64,000 nucleotides of DNA, from the NCBI GenBank assembly GCA_016758965.1, contig JAEPRB010000001.1, positions 248,001 through 312,000 of the forward strand, given 5' to 3'. Positions 46,401-56,679 of the stretch are shown here, one piece after another (the first letter of the stretch is position 1; each line of letters opens with the position of its first letter). Made by a program: the position numbers and the translations under genes. This DNA is from Circinella minor (Eukaryota > Mucoromycota > Mucoromycetes > Mucorales > Lichtheimiaceae). The notes below the pieces were generated by a model. That model was given only the letters and a program-made list of their open reading frames with translations, was not told the DNA's origin and did no database searches.

Positions 46401-47167
46401 ATGCTTTCCGATGGTCAAAGTATGTTTCTTTGCATACAATATAATTTAATTATATATTCATCATTATAGTATACAAGATCTAATTGCATTTTTTTTGTTC
46501 TGCCTCGTGTAGAGATTGGTGTAGGCCTCACAGCTGTGGGTGTCCTCTTTATGTTGATGGGTGTTTTCATGCTATTTGATGCTGGATTGTTGGCCATTGG
46601 CAATGTAAGTACTTTTATTCTTTTACTCCCAGGTCAATGAGAAAGACAGACTAAACAATATTATGCTATGTTCATTTTATTTTAGATCTTATTTTTAGCA
46701 GGAATCCCGCTAACGATCGGTGTTCAACGTACATTGACATTTTTTGCTCAAAAGAACAAGATTCGTGGTACTATTTGTTTCCTTGGTGGCATTTTCTTGG
46801 TATTTTGTAAATGGGCTGTTATCGGTATTGCTATTGAATTGTTTGGTATATTAAACTTATTCGGGTAAGATGAATATCTAATTATTGTCATGGATACAAA
46901 TTGAATTATTTACATGGGAAACTGACATATGAAAATTCAATGGTATATTATATGTAGTGATTTCTTCCCACTCATCTTCTCATTTTTACGCCAACTTCCA
47001 ATTATTGGATCACTTTTAAATCATCCAGGATTGACCAACGTAAGTAGAATTAAATAGGATGGTATATTTTTTTTTTGGTTGTTGTTGTTGTTGTTGTTGT
47101 TGCTAATTTACTATATACGCTTCCTTAGACATTTGATCGTTTTACTGGTCCTGCATTACCTGTTTAG
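46401..47167 (+). CDS. GOT1: Got1-family Golgi transport membrane protein
   Basis: Five exons, 46401..46419, 46513..46604, 46686..46864, 46958..47039 and 47129..47167, give 136 aa, against 138 in yeast Got1. The start MLSDGQKIGVGLTAVG matches the family's xxQKIGxGL opening and is rebuilt only when the 19-nt first exon is joined. Further family blocks are FDAGLLAIGNILFLAGIPL, the KNKIRGTICFLGG turn, LFGDFFP, and the PIIGSLLNHPG end; the last residues ALPV match the yeast end LPV. Four membrane segments are visible. Got1 is a conserved Golgi/ER membrane protein that assists ER-to-Golgi traffic, so it acts in the same compartment as the ARF-GEF in this window, although the two genes are far apart. 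Confidence 0.93.
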
Positions 47168-48252
47168 AGAATGGAAGGAAGTTATATCATTCTTATCTAC
47201 TTGTTAATATTTTTATTTACTTATTATTTAATTAATCATTGTTCTTTTTTTTTATATATTATTATTATTATTATTATTATTATCTACAATTGTCGCTTAT
47301 ATAGCACTAGGTTATTACACTAATTTTATTACATTTATTATTACTATTTAATGAACTATAAATACACACAACTTAATGCATAACACGAAAAAAATATAAT
47401 TGGATAATTCACACTTGTTGAAATGATGTTGGGGCGATAAATTTCAAGAATGTTTTTATGATCTGGTAACTTCTGTACGCATCATTTTTCAGTGCTATAA
47501 AGTGTATAATGTACGTTATATTCAATCTTCTTTGTATTCTTAATATCTAGTATGTAATTGAGTCAATTACCGCTCGGTATTTTAAGTATCTTCATTTCTT
47601 TTTTTCTTTTTTAATTATAACAAAATACGAAATCAATTTTTTAAAAAAATATGATACGTACTGTATAATACATAGTGCACATAATGGTAATATGAAAATG
47701 TAAAAATCGTCTCATGTGGCTTCGGGTTATTATCGGATTGAAGGGACCCGAGTATTGGGAATCTTTGTATCTTTTTTTTTCTTCCCTCTCTATTTTTTTT
47801 TTCTTTCTCCATATATAAACAATGAATCACACATGAATCTATTTTTAACTTGTTTAAAGCTGATCCATGATGCTATTTAAAATTACATCTTTTGGTAACC
47901 AAAAGATAAATATAATCTTCACCTCGATTTGTACTAATGAATATTGTGTTATATTAAGAAAGAGTGACTATAAGCATGTGAGTAAGATTGCTAAAATGGT
48001 TTTACTGTAGATAGATAGCAAATATACGAGATACGTATAATAAACCAGGTACGTATATATATTAATCTAAGGCTTTCATTAATGGCATAAACTATTATAA
48101 TAAATATTTTCCTTTCATATTAATATAAAAATTAAAGTAATCATCTAGATATTGGTAAGAAGGTACCCTGATCCAGAAATATATGACACAATCGTAAAAT
48201 AAAAAAAAAAAAAAAAAAAGAGGCGCAATTTAAACTCAAAAAAAAAAAAAAA

Positions 48253-48286
<34 letters not shown>

Positions 48287-48520
48287 GCGCAATTTAAACT
48301 CAAAAAAAAAAAGAATAAAGTTAATAAGATATGGATAAAATATATATTATGAATATTATGATGATGATATAGAGGAACAAATAATAAATAAATAAAAAGG
48401 GTGGTACGTATTACATAAACAAACGAAAAAAAAAGTGATTTTTTAAGAGAGATTTGTTTTGGAAAGTGGTGTGAGAAAGTGTTATATACATATACAATAG
48501 TAATAATAATAATATTAATA
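47168..48520. other. Convergent intergenic region with an A-rich tandem duplication
   Basis: 3' flank of GOT1 and of the four-span membrane protein. It has an ATT/TTA microsatellite near 47261-47282 and the duplicated poly-A/18-mer at 48199-48311. Frames at 47633-47830 and 48256-48771 on the minus strand are T-rich shadows. Confidence 0.5.
48199..48311 (+). repeat. 64-bp tandem duplication of poly-A plus an 18-nt core
   Basis: The core GAGGCGCAATTTAAACTC occurs identically at 48220-48237 and 48284-48301, each copy preceded and followed by long A runs. The period is 64 bp. The cores have no change, so the duplication is recent or conserved. Confidence 0.75.
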
Positions 48521-49917
48521 TTAAACCTTTGCGCCATCGTGCGAATGAGGTGGCTCAGAGGCGGATCGTTCCGAAAGAGAAGGTGCAGCCACTTTTTCGA
48601 CGTATGGAAAAGTGTGACTTGGTTGAATAAAAGTATGATTATTATTACTCGCTTCAGCTGTTGTTGATGTTCCTGTTGTGCTATTATAAAGGGGTGCCCC
48701 AGATCCACTATAATCTGTTGAATAAGACATTTGTCGCTGTGGTGGTGGAAATTGTGAATTATCAGAATCATAATAATTGTAGTAGGTTGGATAAGGCGTA
48801 ACTTCTTTTCCTCCAGCTGGTAAAGCTTTATATTGTTGTCCTGGTGAGCCTGTTATCGTTGCTGGCATATTGGCATATTGATAATGTTCATTATTATGTA
48901 AATCAGCAACTACATATGCTGCTGGAGAAGGTGTATTACCATGATTCATAGCCATTGGAGCATCTTCAATATAATCATGTACATCCTTGTCTTTATACAT
49001 GCTTGACTTTTTCTGCAGGTACGTGTACAACGCAAGAACAATCCAGAGCGCGGCAGTGATGATCAACCCAAGCCATGTACCATTTTGAAGCCCTATGAAA
49101 AATAAAATAAGGTTTAATTTGTCACTATAAATAACAAAATAATAAAATATTATAACAGTAAAGAGTATAAAAGTCCCATGATGACAGCAAGAATCATCTT
49201 GCCATTATTGACTACGTATAGCATAATAAACTTACAGCATCTGTTGATAATGATTTTTTGTAAATTCGAATCAGCAGGAACACTATAATCTGAACAATAT
49301 GTGACGAAACCTTTTTGAGAAGGTAACTGAGATTGTTGGGAGTCCATGGCTTGGTCAATTGGTACCCATGGTACTGTAGTGGTATCAAGTGAGCCATATA
49401 TTATGACGGCGATCAAAAGAGCTACACATAATATGCTAATGATGCGATCACCTCGAATAGATCGAATATTTGGCATGAAAATTACGAAAACCAACGCGAC
49501 TGAACATATAAATGAAAATCCAGCACCTACAAAGTATAAAATATACTATATAACATATATATATATATAATCCATCAACCCATATTCATTATATCATTAT
49601 TAATAAAGAGTAACCTGAATTTATTATATTTTTCACGTAACAGTAAAAAGAAACTTTTAACTTACAACTTTGTAAGAAGGCCACCAATCGTTATTTTGAA
49701 GTAGTACAATTTGTGCTAATAATAATTATAATAATAATAATAACAACAACAGAAGATCAAAAATAAAAAAAATAAAAACGTTAATATATATATATATTCA
49801 ATCCAGTAAATTTTTATTGTTATTATTACTCTTACCAATATGACATCCAAGTGTTCCTGCACTGAAAATACATAGTAACACACGAATAAAATTTAAGAAT
49901 ATTATACGACAGTTCAT
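48521..49917 (-). CDS. Four-span fungal membrane protein (tetraspan/MARVEL-like), unknown
   Basis: Proposed exons 49836..49917, 49666..49715, 49236..49526 and 48521..49092, about 331 aa. Membrane segments: residues about 8-25 in exon 1 (FIRVLLCIFSAGTLGC), FICSVALVFVIFMP and ISILCVALLIAVIIYG in exon 3, and LGLIITAALWIVLALYTYL in exon 4. The loop before the last segment holds Cys residues (FVTYCSDYS, INRCW). The tail is about 150 residues, cytosolic, Tyr/Pro/Ser/His-rich with TYYNYYDSDNS, and looks disordered. The layout is that of SUR7/MARVEL-like fungal proteins, but no signature motif fixes the family. Problem: exons 2 and 3 disagree by one base with the obvious splice sites; a poor donor at GTTAAA four bases downstream would restore the frame. 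Confidence 0.65.
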
Positions 49918-52077
49918 TTTTTTTTCGTTCGAAAAGAGAGGTATAGGTTACAATTCTAAAACAAGTCAACTTTTTTTTTTTGAATGTCGAAATGGTAAGA
50001 ATGAAAAAACAAGTCAAGTATATAGAATAAGCTATTTAACTTTTTTTTTAAATATTGAAGTTGAGAAGGTGGGGGTGGGAGAAAGGCTATATATCTATAA
50101 ACAATAAAAAAAAAGAAAAAAAGAAAAAGAAAAGCCTGTTAACAAAGAAGAAGTTTGATTGTTGTTTTTGTGCCTCGATACTTTTAAAGACTCTTTCTTT
50201 TCTGGTGTATGGTTGCTCCAGAACGAGTTATTGTGACGAGCGAGAGTCTGGGAAGAATTCAAACATTTCTGTAACTTTTGTACTACAACTATCTTGTAAT
50301 AGATGGATGATAGCACAAAAACACAAACATCGCCTCATCACTTTTTTTTTTACTATGTTTTTCTAAAAAAAAAAATCTGTAGTTTTTATACATGAATTTT
50401 AAGATTTCATTGATCTAAAAAAATTAATCAATAAAATCCAATATACATCATATTCATTAACATTTATAAGGAGTCACCAAAAAGCTAATAAAGATGCTGC
50501 TAGATCAAGTAGGAAAAAGATAGTACGTACGTACTACAAAAAATTGAGAAAAATAGGGAGTACAATGTTTCGGCTTATTGCTATTGCTAATATATTTACT
50601 ATCTTATTTTTGGTAAAACGCATCGAAGATGGTGACCTGTAGAAATATAACCCGAAATGCTATTACAATGAATTTAGTAGCACTAGTTTGTGCTTCTGTT
50701 TTGTCCTAAAATATATTTATATATCGTTTTTCACTGACGTTGACGACACGTGTCTACCCTATTTATTATTTATTTGGTAAACCGGGTTACGGGTGTGAAA
50801 AAAAAACACTAGTGCATAAAACAAGAAATCAGCTTGTGGCCAATAGCATAGGGACTGGAGGGCTCAAAGGTTCTTGTAATACCTTATTTTTTTTTCATTG
50901 CTTATACAGCCCCAGGAAATCTATTTTTCTTTCAATTTTTGCAAGTCAAACTATTCTACGAATACATTAATAATTTGAATAGAATACTAGTATATTTATG
51001 AGTTTTTAAGTACTCATTCGTACAAAATGAATTCATTTTTATTTTTATTTTGTTTTATATAAGCTCTTATCTATGTTCATTCCACGTTGAACTCTTTCTG
51101 GGACACTTCCATTAATAAACTCATCAGTTGATACTTTCGAAATATATGAATATTTGAATATAGCATTGAATTATATGTATACAATATCCCATAGTGTATT
51201 AAGAAAAAGCAGCATGCTAGTAATGGGATGAAATAATGAGTAGTAAAAAATAATACTATTAAGTAATCATATAAGTATGCAGTCTCTTTCTACGTATACG
51301 CAGATTAACTGGAGAAACCTATCCAACAAGACAAATCTATAATTATTAAAAGGATTAAGAGGTAAATTATTAAAAAACCACACATTCTTGTGTACTTTTT
51401 TCTGATTAGATAATGTCTTATATACAGGAAGAAATATCCATGTGGAAATGGTATACATTTATAGATTAATAATGATAAATTATATTTGTAACAAAGGATA
51501 ATAACACATCAGTACTAATAAAAGAAGGCAATTATCAAATCCACTTATCCAACTACATTCCTTTCATCCACAAAACAAATTAATTAAAAAAGTGTCAAAA
51601 CTTGTTTTAAAACAAAGTTCAAGTGGGAATTCGCATAATAATTGTTAATGAAATGATAACTTATTCAGAGCACTTACACACTTGGAGATAGTTGTCAAAC
51701 ACAACATCCAACTTGAAACTACAGCATATGATAAATCTCTATCTATTTAATCCCCGTATCAACATTATTAAACAATTATAGATAACAAAATATGTTATTA
51801 TTATATATCTTTCTTTTGAATAAAAAAAAAGCAATAAAAGTTTATGTATGAAAAAAAATATGTTGTGTGTGCGTGTGTTGAAAGAGTGAGAAACAGATGA
51901 TAAAAGTAAAAATAGAAGAAAAAAAAACAAGCAATAGTTAGGTAGGACACTTTTTATGGGATCATTTCGATTTGAAACGTGGAAAAAAAATGTATTTACA
52001 GGATGAAATGGTTTAGGTGGTTGTAGTTTTTTGAGAAAAATAAAGATCTTTTTTTTTTCGTATCGGGTACGGATTAT
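49918..52077. other. Gene-poor region
   Basis: 2.2 kb between the 5' end of the four-span protein gene and the 3' end of GAR1. AT-rich with T-rich runs; frames at 50055-50366, 50740-50970 and 51267-51458 have no domain, no splice partners and biased composition. I see nothing else. Confidence 0.5.
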
Positions 52078-53081
52078 TTATCGTTGACCGAAACCGCCAC
52101 GGCCACCACCTCGACCGCCACCGAAACCACCACGGCCACCACCTCGTGGAGCACCTCCACCGCGACCGCCACCGAAACCGCCACCGAAACCGCCACGGCC
52201 ACCTCCTCGACCGCCACCAAAACCGCCACGGCCACCGCCGCGACCGCCTCCGAAACCACCACCGAAACCGCCGCGACCGCCACCGCGTGCACCACCACGG
52301 CCACCACGGCCACCGCCTCTCTTTTCAACCTTGCCTTGAAGACCAGTTGCTTTACCACCTAGAAACAAAGAAAAAAATTAAAAAAAGGAACATGATACAA
52401 TATTTTGGAAATAAATAAACTCAATTCCAATAGTAATAATAAAGATGGAACTTTTACTAACCTCCGTTTACAGATTTAGGCTTAGGCAAGAAACGTTCCA
52501 AAGGCAATAATCGGTCGGTACCAATGAAAACTTTATCATCAAGCTTGAAAGAAGTAGCTTGCATACCTTCTTGCATTTTTACAGTAAAGTAAACTTCATT
52601 AAGAGGACCCAAGATTTCATCGACTTTACCAATTTGAGCTTTGTTTTCCAAGAAAATGGGAGCGTTAAAGTAAGGGATCTTTGGATTGATCGATTTGCAA
52701 ACCATTTCACCTTCACATGCATGCATAAATGAACCCATAGCTATTGTTATTATAATAAAATATAAAATACATTAGTATATATTATAATATCTTATATATC
52801 TTCTCACTCTTTATATTCGTATATATTGAAAAAAAATAAGGTTCATACCAACAACTTCGTCAGGAGGACCTTGAGAAGCACCGTGGAATCCACCACGACC
52901 TCCACCACGACCTAAATTGAACAATATTCAAAGAGACAGAAAAAAAAAACAAAAAAATACAATATATTAGTATAACTACTTATTCCAAATAATAATTCAA
53001 AGCTTTATAATATTATGTTTACTTACCACCACGGAAGCCACCGCCACCACGTCCACGTCCACCTCGATTACCGAAACTCAT
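52078..53081 (-). CDS. GAR1: H/ACA snoRNP protein Gar1
   Basis: Four exons, 53027..53081, 52849..52911, 52462..52740 and 52078..52358, all with phase-1 junctions after Gly codons, give 225 aa (yeast Gar1 205). Layout: a short N-terminal RGG region, the Gar1 core at about residues 40-135 ([35 protein letters not shown] and the [12 protein letters not shown] block), and a long C-terminal RGG/GFGGG repeat tail. Gar1 works in the nucleolus in H/ACA particles, with the pseudouridine synthase Cbf5, Nop10 and Nhp2, on rRNA and snRNA. RGG arms bind RNA and are usually arginine-methylated. The RGG coding DNA is GC-rich with strong CCNCC bias on the plus strand, which also produces antisense Thr/Ala- and His/Arg-rich shadow frames. 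It shares a divergent promoter with the Y14 gene. Confidence 0.95.
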
Positions 53082-53319
53082 GTTTATTGATTTATGTTTT
53101 TTTTTTTTGTTAAAAAAAGGTGTCAAAAAGTTGTAGAACAATTTTTTTTTTTGCTAAACTTTTTTTTTTACTTTCCGGTTTCCAAATTTGGAAAGTGACG
53201 GCTTAGAATGTGCAGAGTGTGAATAGTCGCTTTATTCCACGCAGCTTATATACATAACGACTACCTTTTATTCCCCCTTCTCCACCTCCATACTATTAAA
53301 GAAAAGTCTCTATATAACC
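53082..53319. promoter_or_regulatory. Divergent promoter between GAR1 and Y14/RBM8A
   Basis: Only 238 bp separate the two start codons. The region has T-rich tracts next to GAR1 and CT-rich sequence (CCCCCTTCTCCACCTCC) about 45 bp before the Y14 start. Both genes serve nuclear RNA processing, so shared control is plausible; no factor-binding site is claimed. Confidence 0.45.
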
Positions 53320-54177
53320 ATGAGTGATCGTATGGCCGTTGATGGTTGGTATTAAAATCACTTGATGAATATTTAAAATATAATTTCAACTTTACTTAAC
53401 TTTTCTAACTAATCTTTATTATTAATAGAACCGGTGAAAACCAAAGGACGTGGATTTGCTAGTAACGATGGTATTTTAAAACAAAACTCTCGTTTTTTTT
53501 ACGTGTATATCTTTTAAATTCTTAATTGAACTTTTGGCTTATAAATATAAAAATATTTGATATTTATAGATTCTCGTGCATCACGCAATTCTAGAGGAGA
53601 TAGCACTAATGGTGCCCTTCCTGAACGATGTAAACATCTTTTTTTCTTTTTATTTTTTTTATGAATATGAACACAAAGCCAACATGAAAAAGAACAGAGT
53701 TTTAACAACAAATATATTCTACTTTTTATTTATATTATAAGCTATTGAAGGATGGATTATTATTGTACGTGGTGTTCACCAAGAAGCTGACGAAGAGTCC
53801 CTTGCAGAACGATTTGCTGAATATGGAACAATTAAAAACTTACACTTAAATCTTGATAGAAGAACTGGTTTCGTAAAGGTGAGAGAAAGAGAGAAGGATT
53901 AGAATGACGCGACATGAATCATATAATATACTTTAATATTTTATTTTGTGCATAAATAATTAATATTGTTATTATTATTATTTAGGGTTACGCATTGATT
54001 GAATATGAAACATTAAAAGAAGCACAAGCAGCTATCGATGATGCAAATGGTTCAACATTCTATGATCAAATCTTACAAGTTGATTTTGCTTTTATTAAGG
54101 CTGATGAAGATACACGTGGTTCGAGGCGGACGGGTGATCGTCGAGGCAGAGACAGAAGTTTGAGTCCTAGTCGATAA
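53320..54177 (+). CDS. RBM8A: Exon-junction complex protein Y14 (RBM8A)
   Basis: Five exons, 53320..53344, 53429..53470, 53570..53629, 53742..53878 and 53986..54177, give 151 aa (human 174). The N-terminal 42 residues are charged and disordered. The RRM covers about residues 45-130: [20 protein letters not shown], the [20 protein letters not shown] strand-loop, and [25 protein letters not shown] and [15 protein letters not shown] are typical of Y14. The tail is RS/RG-rich ([17 protein letters not shown]). Y14 pairs with Mago in the exon-junction complex laid on mRNA after splicing. Its presence fits the very intron-rich genes in this window. The intron between FVKG and YAL is at an RNP1-flanking position. 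Confidence 0.94.
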
Positions 54178-54327
54178 ATCATAAAAAAGAATAATAATCA
54201 TAAAAAAAAATAAAAAAAAATGATGGGATATCGTTTATGGAAAAGGAACATAGTTCACATGTGATTTAATAATTGTTGAAAGGGTGGCTATTAAATAAGT
54301 TTATAACTAGTTAGAATGAAAATATAA

Positions 54328-56679
54328 TTAAAAAAGTCGTTGTGAATCTTCTAATGATTTTCCTGCTGTCTCAGGTACATATTTCATAATAAGTATCCAG
54401 AAAATAAAGGAAAGAATGGCATAAAACCAAAATGCACCTGCAGCTGATAATACATTTGTTAATGAAAGAAATGATATAGCAACTAATAAATTACAAAACC
54501 AATTTACTGAAGTAGATACTCCATTAGCACGACTTCGTACTCTCATATTAAAAAGTTCACTTTGTATCAACTACGTAATATAAAAAATACGATTATTATT
54601 ATTATAGTCATCATTTTGATATCAAGCAAATATAAATGTTAACTTACCCATGGTGCATATCCTAGACCTAATGCATAACTACCAACATAAACAAATAGTG
54701 ATAAAAGTAAAACGATAGACGTGTTTTGATTTGTTTGATCTGCTGGACATTCAGATACATATTTATCATTACCCAATCCAAGTGAATTACAAGAATTTGT
54801 ATCCACTGACCATCCACATCGATCATCCAGTATACATCGAGCACATATATCACCATATAAATCACAAGAATTTTGTTTGGGTGTAACACCTTGTAATACA
54901 GCAAAAGAAATACCCAATGCAACAAGTCCCAAGATCATAGTAAACATAGTGGTAATCAACATTCTACGCCTTCCAATTCTATCAATTAACTTGATTGCAA
55001 TAGCTGTAAATACCATGTTGGTTAAAGCAACGATTATAGCCACACTGGTTGAATCACTGTGATCACGGAAACCTGCCATTTGCATAATAGTCGCAGCATA
55101 ATACATGGCTGTGTTGAATCCACATAGTTGTTGTGCAGCTTGTAATAAACATGCTATAAAGAATTGTATAGATACAAAGATAAACAAAAAGTAGATACAT
55201 GTTCTCTCTCTCTCTCTTTCTTTTTTTTAATCACTTACCAATAAGAAGAGGACGTAAATTTTCCGCAGATAATAATTCTTGAAACGATCCAGATGAATCA
55301 AGTTTAACACTTTGTTCAATAGAATAAATTTCCTGATCAATAAATTCATCTGTTGTTGATTCATGGTATATCTTGCGTAAAACAGCTTTTGCGTCATCAA
55401 TTTGACCTGTTGCTATCATAAATCTAGGTGATTCAGGAACAAATGGTAAAACTATATCCATGTGCGTGTATGTGAGTATATGTTTTTTTTACATGTTATA
55501 TTATATACTTGTTATAATATATAATTAATGATAAGAAAATCTCAAACTATCTTTTCTTTGATAAATATGATACCCCAACTCCCTCTCCCTCTCTTTCGCT
55601 CGCCTTGTTGCAATTATTCTTACTTAGACATTGAGCTATGGCAGGAATTGCTGCAAAAGCAAACATATGTCTCCATCCATGTGAAACATTTGCAAAAATG
55701 ATATTAACTACATATGCAATAACTTGACCAAAAGTAATCATTAAAACATTCAAAGTAGAAAGTTGGCCACGAAACGATTTGGGCGATACTTCACCTAAAA
55801 ATAAGATAATAGTTTATTTATTAAAAAAAAAAGGTAAAAAAATATATATAAATGTATCTTATATAGCCTACCGATATAAACAGGAATAATCATGGATGCA
55901 ATACCAACACCTAGACCTACAATTAATCTTCCTGTAACAAGTATACCATAACTTTGTGCTCCTGCTAATACTAATGAACCAACAATAAATATAATTGATG
56001 CTAAAAAAACTAATGGCTACATTTTATATAGTTGATATAAATTTGTTATATTATCTTGTTCACTAATAGATATTATATTTTAAAATTCGATTGTACATTA
56101 CCTTTCTTCCTGTCCTATCTGCTGCCTAGTAAAGGTAATAATTCTTGGTTTATTTAATTAAAGTGACAAATTTCTTTTACTCAATCCAAACAAAACAATA
56201 TATGTTTTTTTTATTCTTACCACACCAGCTAATAATCCACCACCAATAGCTCCAACAGTAGTTCCTCCCACAATGATTTCCTTTTTAGAAGTATTCAGCG
56301 TAAAGTCATTACTCAATGGTTGTAACGCACCCGAAATGACTTTAATAAAGCGTCAGTAGGTATCAAGCAGAGATAAAAAAAAGACTTTTGAATTTATATT
56401 TCTTCTTTGTCAGTCATTACCTCCAGTGTCATAACCAAATAAGAAACCACCAATACAAGCAGAAAGAACAAGTAAATAAACATAACTCGTCAAATGTTGT
56501 ATAGATGGTATAAGTAAAAGACTCGATTCATTATTTATAAAATCAGTGTTTGAATTATTGTCTAGACCTCTCGTTATTGAATTAGGACGAATAGTGGCGT
56601 CTTGATCATTTTGTTCAAGAGGTTGATAACCTCCAACAGTTGCTGGTGATGTATTAGCATGTATTGAATGTAATTGCAT
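54328..56679 (-). CDS. MFS sugar/myo-inositol:H+ symporter with Cys-rich loop
   Basis: Eight exons, 56421..56679, 56221..56339, 56102..56125 (24 nt), 55872..56016, 55624..55794, 55239..55451, 54648..55153 and 54328..54570, give 559 aa with 12 membrane spans. Sugar-porter signatures are visible: GGFLFGYDTGGVISGAL, ADRTGRK, GRLIVGLGVGIAS and VPVYI-type loop, PESPRFMIATG, QQLCGFNTAMYY, DRIGRRR, and VPETAGKSLED at the end. FNTAMYYAATI and the order of motifs fit myo-inositol/HMIT-type transporters. An extra loop between spans 9 and 10 has Cys407, 414, 417, 423, 432 and 446 in a CDLYGDICARC...CGW pattern, like the PSI-type loop reported for plant inositol transporters. It is a plasma-membrane uptake candidate. 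The start is the ATG at 56679; the frame reaches further upstream but without an ATG. Confidence 0.9.

Noticed and set aside
48256..48771. 171-codon minus-strand frame overlapping the four-span protein tail
   Set aside because: It overlaps the real exon in another frame and then runs through poly-T; composition-driven.
52084..52418. Thr/Ala-rich and His/Arg-rich plus-strand frames opposite GAR1
   Set aside because: They are shadows of the repetitive RGG codons of GAR1 on the other strand.
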